This document shows, piece by piece, positions 8,176 through 15,825 of a stretch of DNA of 64,000 bases; position 1 is the first letter of the stretch; each line of letters starts with the position of its first letter. The position numbers and the translations under genes are program-made. This DNA comes from Peribacillus sp. FSL P2-0133 (GTDB lineage: Bacteria; Bacillota; Bacilli; Bacillales; DSM-1321), in assembly GCF_037975445.1 (NCBI RefSeq), contig NZ_CP150254.1:1238001-1302000 (forward strand), read 5' to 3'. Under the pieces are notes generated by a model. The model ran no database searches. It was not told the origin of the DNA and saw only the letters and a program-made list of their open reading frames with translations.

Positions 8176-8661
8176 ATGAGGGAAATTACTTTATTTAATG
8201 GAAAAATGGTGGAAGTTGAATGTTTAAGCTGTGCTTTGACAAGTGGGGAAGTAGAAGCAGAGGGTGGTGTAATAGTCGAATCTGAATATTTTCATGCTCA
8301 CCAAGACGTTGCATACCCCATTGAAGGTTTAGTGATATTAGCATCTAAACGCCATATTATGTGCTTTGATGAATTAAATGAACGAGAAAAGGTTGATTAC
8401 ATAAACTTATTAACCAGGATTAGAAAAGCTCAAAGGGAAGTATTGGGGGTAAAACACGTTTATTATTTTTACAATGAGGATACTTCCCACCATTTTCATA
8501 CTTGGATGGTCCCTCGATATGGATGGATGTACGAGTTTGGACGTTCGGTGGAATCAGTTAGACCGGTTTTGCTGCATGCAAGAAACAGCTTGAATGATGT
8601 TGAAAATTTAAAAACTGTAATGGATGGAATCGAGGCATTAAAAAAAGAATTAAACCGATAA
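8176..8661 (+). CDS. HIT-like nucleotide-binding protein
   Basis: This 161-residue protein starts at ATG 8176 with GGAGGGG just upstream. It has the layout of a HIT-superfamily hydrolase: an early ECLSCALTSGEV segment (the usual zinc-like C-x2-C), GGVIVESEYFHAH, then the active-site-like HHFHTWMVPRYGW near residue 120. The third histidine of H-x-H-x-H is replaced by tryptophan. The enzyme may therefore differ from Ap4A hydrolases, or resemble GalT/Ap4A phosphorylase branches. A canonical HIT protein (hit) lies separately at 29247-29669. Confidence 0.65.
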   Translation: MREITLFNGKMVEVECLSCALTSGEVEAEGGVIVESEYFHAHQDVAYPIEGLVILASKRHIMCFDELNEREKVDYINLLTRIRKAQREVLGVKHVYYFYNEDTSHHFHTWMVPRYGWMYEFGRSVESVRPVLLHARNSLNDVENLKTVMDGIEALKKELNR

Positions 8662-8690
8662 TCCTTCCTGTTCAATGTTTAAAAAAGGAG

Positions 8691-8726
8691 AAAGAAACCG
8701 GACTTCCATACAAGTCCGGTTTCTTT
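8691..8726. terminator. Strong bidirectional terminator
   Basis: A perfect 15-bp stem (AAAGAAACCGGACTT with its complement) has a six-base loop. It serves the HIT-like gene from the left and the DDAH-type gene from the right. Confidence 0.85.
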
Positions 8727-8733
8727 CATCTGC

Positions 8734-9612
8734 TCAGGCTGAATCAGTCTTCTTATTCGTTGTCCTCAATAGCGGCATGGTGCAACAGCGGAAAGAGCCA
8801 CCGGACTTGATGATTTCGCTTATATCGACTTCAATGACTTCGTATCCACGTTCACGAAGCTGACGATTTACCTGTTTATTACATGGTAGACTGAATAATT
8901 TTTTATTCCCAATTGAAAGCACGTTGGTTCCTAATGTGAATTGTTCTTCTTTAGTCACTTCAATCATGTCATAACGTGAAGCTAATATATCCATCTCTTT
9001 TTTTGTAAAGGACTCCGGAAAAATAAGCGCCTCTGTCGGTGATATGATATTGAAAACACAATCTAAATGAAGGAATGTTTCAATGAAAGGAATCGCGATG
9101 ACATCGTATTCCGGTAATAGGGTTTGAAGATGCTTGACGGATGTTTCATCCGTTCTTTCACTGATTCCAATATAGATGGTCTTTCCGTCAATAAGGACAT
9201 CCCCGCCCTCAATATGATTTTTGAGGAGGTTGAAATATGAAATACCATTCGTTTCGAGCCAGGATTTCAATATTTGTTCTTCACCCTGCCTGATACCTGT
9301 TGCCAATTCAGCAACGTATACGATATTGCCAAGAGTAAAACCGATATCCCTCGTGAAAACTTGTTCTGGATATGTAAATTGTGGCGGAAGTTTTATGACT
9401 TCAATCCCTTCATGTTCAAGAGCCTTTATAAATTGGGCATGCTGCTTAAAGGCAAGTGCCTGATCGATATTTTCTTCTTGAAACTCTTTTTGTGTTTCGT
9501 TAATGATCTCCCGGATTTCCATATAACGTGGTTCACAGACGATCACCCGTGATAGCTTTGAGTATTCACTCGCGCAATAAGCTTCCAGTTCTTCGTTTAT
9601 TTTGTTTACCAT
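8734..9612 (-). CDS. Dimethylargininase/arginine deiminase-like amidinohydrolase (YkgA type)
   Basis: The 292-residue guanidino-modifying enzyme belongs to the DDAH branch. Visible residues are the substrate-binding FTRDIGF near residue 88, EGGDVLIDG near 140, the catalytic histidine in FLHLDCVFNI near 184 and the nucleophilic cysteine in GGSFRCCTMPL near 275. Such enzymes hydrolyse methylated arginine or related guanidino compounds to citrulline and amines. Whether this one uses arginine or dimethylarginine cannot be seen. Start ATG 9612 is preceded by AGAGGGAGC; the longer frame upstream has none. The gene stands alone with a shared terminator. Confidence 0.8.
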   Translation of the reverse strand: MVNKINEELEAYCASEYSKLSRVIVCEPRYMEIREIINETQKEFQEENIDQALAFKQHAQFIKALEHEGIEVIKLPPQFTYPEQVFTRDIGFTLGNIVYVAELATGIRQGEEQILKSWLETNGISYFNLLKNHIEGGDVLIDGKTIYIGISERTDETSVKHLQTLLPEYDVIAIPFIETFLHLDCVFNIISPTEALIFPESFTKKEMDILASRYDMIEVTKEEQFTLGTNVLSIGNKKLFSLPCNKQVNRQLRERGYEVIEVDISEIIKSGGSFRCCTMPLLRTTNKKTDSA

Positions 9613-10013
9613 AAATGAGCTCCCTCTAAATATAATTGTATCTTTACTATTTCCTCTTTTTTCTAGAAAGAAACATAAAAAATATACCATCGAACTGCAC
9701 CGCTAAATTTGAATGGTTTAAAAATAACTTCTCAGATTACGCTCCTAAGAAATGATTCCGTTATATACCGGTTTGATCCTTTCAAATCGAAGAAAGCGAG
9801 ATTGCCTACAGTTTTTTATTTAAAAAACGTTCCAGTCGTTTCAGAAATCCGCTCCCTTTCCGAATCCCCTCTTTGTCGTCAAACTGATTTAAAAATTTCA
9901 TCTAGATAAAGCCTGATTCAAAATAATCGTAAATGGCATCTAGGGAAAAAGGATTATTTTTTTTCTGGTCGAATATATAATGAGGATGCTTTTAATATAA
10001 GGGGGAGATTGTA
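9613..10013. other. Intergenic region containing half of an inverted dispersed repeat
   Basis: This gap lies between two divergent genes. It contains the repeat copy at 9806-9862 (listed separately). A ribosome site AAGGGGGAG and the presumed promoter of the acyl-CoA synthetase are at its right end. No coding frame with a ribosome site was seen. Confidence 0.5.
9806..9862 (+). repeat. Dispersed repeat, copy 1 (partial)
   Basis: CTACAG-T6-ATTTAAAAAACGTT, a short insertion, then TTTCAGAAATCCGCTCCC is found again in inverted orientation at 12784-12836. It looks like the end of a common Bacillaceae intergenic repeat. Confidence 0.75.
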
Positions 10014-11630
10014 ATGATGGATACTCCATTGATCATGACTCAAATCATTGAGAGAGCTGAAAAATATTTTCCGAAGAAAGAGGTAGTTTCGCGTACGGAT
10101 GGTGGAATTCACACATTTACATATGCTGAGATTGCTGAGCGTACAAGAAGGCTGACCAGTAATCTTGAAAAATTCGGTATTCAAACAGGTGACCGTATTG
10201 GAACACTTGCCTGGAACCATCATCGGCATTTAGAAGCTTATTTTGCGATTCCTTGTCATGGTGCTGTCCTACATACAATCAATATGCGTCTGTCTCCTCA
10301 ACATGTTTCTTATATCGTCAATAGTGCGGAGGATCGATTATTATTGATAGACCCGGATGTCATCCCCCTTTTGGAAGCAATTAAAGATGAGTTAACGACA
10401 GTGGAAGGTTATATCATAATGACGGATAAAGATGAGCTGCCTGAAACGACCCTTTCACCTATTTATCATTATGAAAAATTATTAGCCGAAGGGAATCCGA
10501 AACAGCCATTCATTCAAACCTTGGATGAAAATGCACCTGCCGGCATATGTTATACTTCGGCCACGACCGGGAATCCAAAAGGTGTGGTTTATTCACATCG
10601 CGGAATTTTGTTGCATGCGATTGCACTGGGGCTTGCCGATTCTACAGCATTAAGCGAACGTGATGTGGCACTTCCTGTCGTGCCCATGTTTCATGTGAAT
10701 GCCTGGGGCATGCCTTTTGCCAGTGTTTGGTTTGGAACGAAGATGGTTTTGCCGGGACCTTATTTCACACCAAAGATTTTGGCTGAGCTTATAGAAACGG
10801 AGAAGGTTACAATCGCAGCAGGGGTTCCGACGATATGGCTGGGCTTATTGAAGGAGCTAGAAGAAGGCAGCCATGATACGAGCAGCATTCGTGCTGTTTT
10901 ATGCGGAGGGTCGGCTGCTCCGAAAAGCATGATTAAAACCTTTGAACAAAAGTATGGGATACCATTCCTGCATGCCTATGGAATGACTGAAACAAGCCCG
11001 CTCGTATTTGTATCCAAACCAAAAAGCTATCAGGAAGATCTCCCTGAAGAAGAACTTTATGAGTTGAAGGCCAAGCAGGGCCTTGTTTCACCAATGATAG
11101 AAATTAAAGTGATCGGTCAGGATGGCGAAGTGAAACCTGATGGAAAAGAAATGGGCGAATTGCTGATCAGGGGTCCTTGGATAGCGAATGAGTATTTTAA
11201 GGATGAGCGGTCAGAGGATACGTTTAAAGATGGCTGGCTGTATACGGGGGATGTTGTCACGATTGATGAAGAAGGATTCGTGAAAATCGTCGACCGGACC
11301 AAGGACTTGATAAAAAGCGGCGGTGAGTGGATTTCTTCCGTAGATATAGAGAATGCATTAATGGCCTATGAAGCAATCTTTGAGGCGGCGGTAATTGCAG
11401 TGCCTCACGAAAAATGGCAAGAACGGCCGATTGCCTGTGTTGTTTTGAAGGACGCATACAAGGGTCAAGTGTCCCAGGAGGACATCATAGAATTTTTAAA
11501 GCCGCAGTTTGCAAAATGGTGGCTGCCCGATGAAGTGGTCTTTTTGGATGAAATCCCTAAAACGGGTGTTGGGAAGTTCTTGAAAAGGGCATTGCGTGAT
11601 CAGCTTCAGGATAAATATATCAATAAATAA
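10014..11630 (+). CDS. Medium/long-chain fatty acyl-CoA synthetase (ANL superfamily)
   Basis: The 538-residue AMP-forming ligase activates a carboxylic acid to its CoA ester. The P-loop-like A3 motif is YTSATTGNPKG (about residue 180), where an alanine replaces the usual glycine of TSGTTG. Further motifs are A5 AYGMTETSP (322), A7 YTGDVVTID (410), A8 DRTKDLIKSGGEW (430) and the catalytic lysine in PKTGVGKFLKR near 525. The layout and WWLPD segment resemble AlkK-like medium-chain ligases. AAGGGGGAG lies before the first ATG. It is followed by yhaR 93 bp downstream, which suggests a fatty-acid oxidation unit. Confidence 0.85.
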   Translation: MMDTPLIMTQIIERAEKYFPKKEVVSRTDGGIHTFTYAEIAERTRRLTSNLEKFGIQTGDRIGTLAWNHHRHLEAYFAIPCHGAVLHTINMRLSPQHVSYIVNSAEDRLLLIDPDVIPLLEAIKDELTTVEGYIIMTDKDELPETTLSPIYHYEKLLAEGNPKQPFIQTLDENAPAGICYTSATTGNPKGVVYSHRGILLHAIALGLADSTALSERDVALPVVPMFHVNAWGMPFASVWFGTKMVLPGPYFTPKILAELIETEKVTIAAGVPTIWLGLLKELEEGSHDTSSIRAVLCGGSAAPKSMIKTFEQKYGIPFLHAYGMTETSPLVFVSKPKSYQEDLPEEELYELKAKQGLVSPMIEIKVIGQDGEVKPDGKEMGELLIRGPWIANEYFKDERSEDTFKDGWLYTGDVVTIDEEGFVKIVDRTKDLIKSGGEWISSVDIENALMAYEAIFEAAVIAVPHEKWQERPIACVVLKDAYKGQVSQEDIIEFLKPQFAKWWLPDEVVFLDEIPKTGVGKFLKRALRDQLQDKYINK

Positions 11631-11723
11631 TGCTATATTTGTTTAATTGTAACTTTTCTACCTATTCCGTTAATGGAAGAAAAATATATAATAGAGTAAT
11701 AGAACGAAAGAGGAGGAAATAAA

Positions 11724-12521
11724 TTGAGTATTGAATCGACATCACCTTCTGGCACTGTTTTAATCACATATTCGGACAGGACGGCTACTGTTGCAATGAA
11801 CCGTCCAGAGGCCATGAATGCCTTAAATCCGAAAATGCTGTATGATTTCATTAATGCCCTTAAGGAAGTAAGTGAGAATGATGAAGTGGACGTCGTCATT
11901 ATAAAAGGGAATGGGAAAGCATTTTCCGCAGGTGGTGACATTAAGATGATGCTCTCGCCTGGAAAAGAAAACGCTTTCGATGAACTGATGGATGGAATCA
12001 GTGAATTGGTGACCACTCTATACTTCATGCCTAAATTGACCATCAGTGCCATTCATGGTGCAGCTGCAGGGCTTGGGTTGAGTATAGCTCTTGCAACCGA
12101 TCACCTTATTGCCGATTCGGAAAGTAAGGTTGCGATGAATTTTATCGGGATTGGATTAATCCCTGATGGCGGCGGACACTTTTTCCTTGAACGCCGTCTT
12201 GGTGAAGTGGGTGCGAAAGAATTGATCTGGGAGGGTAAAGTGCTTACAGCGCTTGAAGCAAAAGAAAAGGGCCTCATTCATGAAGTGGCAGAAGGAACGT
12301 TGGAACATGCGGTAGAGAAGAAAGTGCAATCATGGCTGCAAAGCCCGGTTCAGGCCATGATTAAAACGAAAAAGATCCTTAGTGAAAAAAATCGCCCACT
12401 ATTAATTAAGATCCTTGAGATTGAAAAAGCTGCTCAGATGAAAATGCGCCAAACAGCGGACCACCAAGAGGGAATAAAAGCTTTCGTGGAAAAAAGAAAA
12501 CCGAACTTCATCGGAAAATGA
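11724..12521 (+). CDS. yhaR: Enoyl-CoA hydratase/isomerase family protein YhaR
   Basis: The 265-residue crotonase-fold protein catalyses, by family, hydration of enoyl-CoA or a related reaction. Visible are PEAMNALNPKM near 24, the oxyanion segment GKAFSAGGDIKMM near 70, HGAAAGLGLSIALATD near 110 and NFIGIGLIPDGGGHFFLE near 140, which closely resemble YhaR as I remember it. The start is TTG with GAGGAGGAAAT 5 bp before. It follows an acyl-CoA synthetase, consistent with a beta-oxidation-type role. The catalytic second glutamate of true hydratases is not at the usual place (PDGGG), so an isomerase or other activity is possible. Confidence 0.8.
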   Translation: MSIESTSPSGTVLITYSDRTATVAMNRPEAMNALNPKMLYDFINALKEVSENDEVDVVIIKGNGKAFSAGGDIKMMLSPGKENAFDELMDGISELVTTLYFMPKLTISAIHGAAAGLGLSIALATDHLIADSESKVAMNFIGIGLIPDGGGHFFLERRLGEVGAKELIWEGKVLTALEAKEKGLIHEVAEGTLEHAVEKKVQSWLQSPVQAMIKTKKILSEKNRPLLIKILEIEKAAQMKMRQTADHQEGIKAFVEKRKPNFIGK

Positions 12522-12529
12522 ATGAAAAC

Positions 12530-12560
12530 GGCCGTCATTTTTTTGTGACGGCCTTTGTTT
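12530..12560 (+). terminator. Intrinsic terminator after yhaR
   Basis: GGCCGTCA and TGACGGCC form an 8-bp stem with a T-rich loop, then TTTGTTTT. A diverged copy of this terminator occurs at 12870-12903. Confidence 0.8.
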
Positions 12561-12836
12561 TAGACAAAAGGGGCTCGAAGTCCGAAATAGTGAGGTGAAG
12601 GTCGTAAAAAATTCATGAACGGTCGAATTAAGTGCGGTGTAGGTCGAATAAAGTGCTCCGGTCTTTATGGTTTTTTTACTGTAATCCTCATTGGATTGAA
12701 GAAATTTGCGACACTCCTGGCGAATAACTGGCTAGACGAGACCCCGGAGACATTTACTTTGATGAGGCTTGGCAGACAGTCGGCGGAAAGGGAGCGGAAT
12801 TCTGAAATCAACGTTTTTTAAATAAAAAAACTGCAG
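12561..12836 (-). repeat. Degenerate Bacillaceae intergenic repeat element with GGTCGAA-type direct repeats
   Basis: At 12570-12660 the motif GGTCGAATTAAGTGC and relatives recur about four times at roughly 25-bp intervals. From about 12700 to 12836 follows a worn version of a widespread Bacillus repeat, recognisable from GCGACACTCCTGGCG, GACGAGACCCCGGAGA, GATGAGGCTTGGCAGACAG and GCGGAAAGGGAGCGGAA. Its right end (12784-12836) is an inverted copy of 9806-9862. No protein is encoded. The recognition is from memory of such repeats and the degeneracy is visible. Confidence 0.65.
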
Positions 12837-12869
12837 GGAAACTGAGTTTTCATCGAGTTTGTCTACACG

Positions 12870-12903
12870 AGGCCATCACGTTATTGTGACGGCCTTTCTA
12901 TTT
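12870..12903 (+). terminator. Second copy of the yhaR terminator
   Basis: AGGCCATCAC and GTGACGGCCT pair with one A-C mismatch. The stem is followed by TTCTATTTAGAGTAAAAGG, clearly related to the sequence after the terminator at 12530. The two copies bracket the dispersed repeat. Confidence 0.55.
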
Positions 12904-12965
12904 AGAGTAAAAGGAAGATGCGGGAAACTTGATCATATTTTTAGCGATTGCGCTTCTACTTTCAA

Positions 12966-13154
12966 TCAGCGATGAAAAAGCAATAATGCGCCTGAAGGTG
13001 ATGTACAGCGATGTGTTTGATCTTGATAGTTTTTTTCCTTTAATAGATTTTGTCCCAATTCTTTTGCTTTTTCATCATTCTCGGCTGTAAATGATTCATC
13101 CAATAGTTTTTCCCCTGACGGTTCAAAAACGGTTAATTTGTATATTTTGCTCAT
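12966..13154 (-). CDS. yhzD: YhzD-like small protein
   Basis: The 62-residue protein begins MSKIYKLTVFEPSGEKLLDE and ends THRCTSPSGALLLFHR. It resembles the Bacillus YhzD family as I recall it. Function unknown; it is probably a small soluble protein with two beta hairpins and one helix. ATG 13154 has GGGAG 9 bp upstream; the longer frame's TTG lies in front of that site and is rejected. It faces the yhaR-side repeat and is transcribed toward it. Confidence 0.6.
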   Translation of the reverse strand: MSKIYKLTVFEPSGEKLLDESFTAENDEKAKELGQNLLKEKNYQDQTHRCTSPSGALLLFHR

Positions 13155-13487
13155 TTTCAAAAACTCCCTTGTCAATAATAATGCTGTCTTTTATCTAAAG
13201 ATAGGTACTGTTATAAAAATTTTATCATTATCTGTCAATTTTGACTATTGTTATGTGGGGGAATGTATTAAGACAGGGAATATTGATAAGTAGCTGAATA
13301 TCTTGAAAAATGATGGAAAATAACAAAATCGAACTAATTTCATGGTTTCTTCCTTTAAGTTTGGAAAGAATGAAAACAAAACCTATTTATTCTAGAGGAA
13401 TTCTCTCTTTAAAATGAAAAATCATAAATGATATAATAAACCTGAGTAAAAGGTAGGAAGTGTATGGATCGAAGGGGGATTTTTTGA
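13155..13487. other. Divergent promoter region before the cysteine synthase gene
   Basis: The 333-bp, AT-rich region between yhzD and the cysteine synthase contains TATAAT at 13432-13437 with TTAAAA 17 bp upstream as a possible weak -35. No riboswitch-like fold (T-box, S-box) was recognised by eye. A CymR-type site was not identified. Confidence 0.4.
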
Positions 13488-14411
13488 ATGACGGTAAAAA
13501 TCGTTAATAATATCACTGAATTGATAGGAGATACACCTGTTGTAAGGATTAATCATTTAACAGCGGAGGGTGACGCTGAAGTATTTGTGAAACTTGAATA
13601 TTTCAATCCGAGCCGCAGCGTAAAAGATCGGGCTGCCTTCAACTTAATTAGGCAGGCTGAATTGGATGGTATCATTCAATCCGGGGCCACGATCATAGAG
13701 CCAACATCAGGGAATACAGGAATTGGGCTTGCTATGAATGCCGCGGCAAAGGGGTATCGTGCCATTATGGTCATGCCAGATAATATGTCGAAAGAAAGAA
13801 TCAATATCTTAAAGGCATACGGAGCGGAAGTTGTCCTCACCCCTGCATCAGAGCGGATGCCTGGAGCCATTCGTAAAGCTGAGGAACTTGCTGCAGAGAT
13901 TCCGAATAGTTTTATTCCGCAGCAATTTGAAAACCAAGCCAATCCTGATATTCACAGAGTGACGACAGCAGTCGAGATTCTGGATCAGATGGATGGAAAC
14001 CTGGATGTGTTTGTCGCTACTGCTGGAACGGGAGGAACGATAACCGGTACAGGTGAAGCCTTAAAAGAACATCTGCCGGAGTTAAAGGTTGTCGTTGTCG
14101 AGCCTAAGGGTTCCCCAGTTCTTTCCGGCGGAAAGCCTGGTCCTCATAAGTTAGTGGGTACGAGCCCTGGTTTTATCCCCAACATTTTAAATACAGAGGT
14201 ATTTGATGAAATCGTTCAAGCGGCAGATGAAGATGCGATTTCCACCATGAAGGATTTGGCTTCGAAGGAAGGTATATTGATTGGACCTTCAGGAGGTGCC
14301 TCTGTCTGGACTGCCCTGCAGGAAGCCCGTCGTCTTGGAAGTGGCAAACGAGTATTATGCATTGCACCGGATAATGGTGAACGATATTTAAGTATGGATA
14401 TTTTTAAATGA
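13488..14411 (+). CDS. cysK: Cysteine synthase (O-acetylserine sulfhydrylase), PLP-dependent
   Basis: The 307-residue fold-type II PLP enzyme makes cysteine from O-acetylserine and sulfide. The Schiff-base lysine is in SRSVKDRAA (residue 44). The substrate loop is TSGNTGIG (70-77) and the phosphate-binding loop GTGGTITG (about 178). The C-terminal PSGGAS supplies the ring-nitrogen serine. Length fits CysK (about 308) rather than cystathionine synthases. The symbol is by family; the genome may have other cysK/ytkP paralogues, and this may be the YtkP-like one. GAAGGGGGAT precedes the ATG. It is probably monocistronic, with a strong terminator 3 bp after the stop. Confidence 0.8.
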   Translation: MTVKIVNNITELIGDTPVVRINHLTAEGDAEVFVKLEYFNPSRSVKDRAAFNLIRQAELDGIIQSGATIIEPTSGNTGIGLAMNAAAKGYRAIMVMPDNMSKERINILKAYGAEVVLTPASERMPGAIRKAEELAAEIPNSFIPQQFENQANPDIHRVTTAVEILDQMDGNLDVFVATAGTGGTITGTGEALKEHLPELKVVVVEPKGSPVLSGGKPGPHKLVGTSPGFIPNILNTEVFDEIVQAADEDAISTMKDLASKEGILIGPSGGASVWTALQEARRLGSGKRVLCIAPDNGERYLSMDIFK

Positions 14412-14413
14412 AG

Positions 14414-14465
14414 AAAAGACCGAATGCCGTGCATGAAACATTGTTCACGCCATTCGGTCTTTTTC
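14414..14465. terminator. Long-stem terminator after cysteine synthase
   Basis: AAAAGACCGAATG pairs with CATTCGGTCTTTT, with a further CGTG/CACG inner stem. It ends in a T-tract on the plus strand and an A-tract at the other side. Confidence 0.8.
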
Positions 14466-14592
14466 CTATTGAATTTGCCCATACTGGAATAACTAGGTAC
14501 CAAATGCGATTAAAATAATAATATATGGGAAAGTATGTTCTGGGCGTGTTAAAATTAAATGTGAAATGTTGAAAGAAATCGAGGTGATAACT

Positions 14593-15804
14593 TTGAGCGG
14601 TGTGAAGTTCATTCATGCGGCGGATCTCCATTTGGATAGTCCCTTTTCAGGGTTGAAGGATATGCCGTTATCTATATTAAAGGAATTAAGGGACAGTCCG
14701 TTTAAAGCTTTTAAAACTATCATTAATGAAGCAATTTCCCATCAGGTTGACTTTATCGTGTTATCGGGGGATCTATTTGATGGGGAAAATCGGAGTCTCC
14801 GGACACAGGTCCGCTTTCGAGCTGAAATGGAAAAACTCCAGCAGCATCAGATTCCTGCTTATATCATTCATGGTAACCATGATCATCTCAGCGGCTCATG
14901 GATTACTGTGGAGCTGCCGAATAATGTCCACGTATTTTCAGGGAAAACCGAAGTGAAACGGTTTGAAAAAATCGATGGGACGACTGTCCACCTTTATGGA
15001 TTCAGTTATCCACGCCGTCACGTAAGGGAGAGAATGATTGAAACCTACATAAAAGCTGAAGGGGCCGATTATCATATAGGTCTGCTTCATGGGAATTTGG
15101 AAGGCAATTCCGAACATAGCCCATACGCCCCTTTTTCATTGAAGGAACTAGCTGCTAAAGATTTCGATTACTGGGCATTAGGCCATATTCATAAACATCA
15201 GGTTGTATCAGAAGATCCGCTAGTGATATACCCAGGAAATATTCAAGGCAGGAACAGAAAGGAGTCCGGCATTAAAGGGTGCTTGCTTGTCGAATTCGAT
15301 GGGGACGTGAAGCGTCATTCTTTTATTGAAACCTCTGAGGTGATATGGGAAAGCGAAACAATTGGAATATCCGCGGAAGGTGGTTTTGATGCCCTGTTCA
15401 AGCAATGCAAGGAAGTAATTGAACAGAAGGGTTTCGATGGGAGAAGCTTTCTTTTGGAATTGAAGCTGGATGCTGGTGACGCAGCAGGCCCTTCCGGGGA
15501 TTATCTTGAAGAATTGACCCGGATCTTGCAGGAAGAGGACCAAGGGGAACCATTTATCTGGGTGTATAAAATCAAAGTCATCCAGTCCATGCCGATGATT
15601 AGGTCAAATGAAAGAATATCGCCCTTTATGGCTGAGGTATCGATGCTTGCATCTGAATTTGATGATACGGATGCTGCTCTGGCCCCGCTTTATATTCATC
15701 CGGGTGCAAGAAGGTTTCTTGATTCAATAGAGCCGGAAGAGAAGAGGGAACTTTTGGATGAAGCGGAAAGATGGCTTTTGCAAGTTTTTGAAGCGAATAA
15801 ATGA
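14593..15804 (+). CDS. yhaO: DNA repair exonuclease YhaO (Mre11/SbcD-like)
   Basis: The 403-residue calcineurin-like phosphoesterase carries all the metal motifs: HAADLHLDSPF (D-x-H), LSGDLFDG (GD), HGNHDHLSG (GNH[DE]), then LLHGN and WALGHIHKH (GHxH). Mre11/SbcD proteins pair with Rad50/SbcC ATPases and trim DNA ends. I chose TTG 14593 because GAGGTGAT lies 4 bp upstream and the protein then begins directly with the metallophosphatase strand; ATG 14566 lacks a site. It lies 21 bp before yhaN, as in B. subtilis, so the two form one complex and one operon. Confidence 0.85.
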   Translation: MSGVKFIHAADLHLDSPFSGLKDMPLSILKELRDSPFKAFKTIINEAISHQVDFIVLSGDLFDGENRSLRTQVRFRAEMEKLQQHQIPAYIIHGNHDHLSGSWITVELPNNVHVFSGKTEVKRFEKIDGTTVHLYGFSYPRRHVRERMIETYIKAEGADYHIGLLHGNLEGNSEHSPYAPFSLKELAAKDFDYWALGHIHKHQVVSEDPLVIYPGNIQGRNRKESGIKGCLLVEFDGDVKRHSFIETSEVIWESETIGISAEGGFDALFKQCKEVIEQKGFDGRSFLLELKLDAGDAAGPSGDYLEELTRILQEEDQGEPFIWVYKIKVIQSMPMIRSNERISPFMAEVSMLASEFDDTDAALAPLYIHPGARRFLDSIEPEEKRELLDEAERWLLQVFEANK

Positions 15805-15825
15805 CTGTAGGGAGGAGGAACGGAT

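Noticed and set aside
13155-13487. Riboswitch or T-box before the cysteine synthase
   Set aside because: No conserved T-box or S-box core and no terminator hairpin between promoter and gene.
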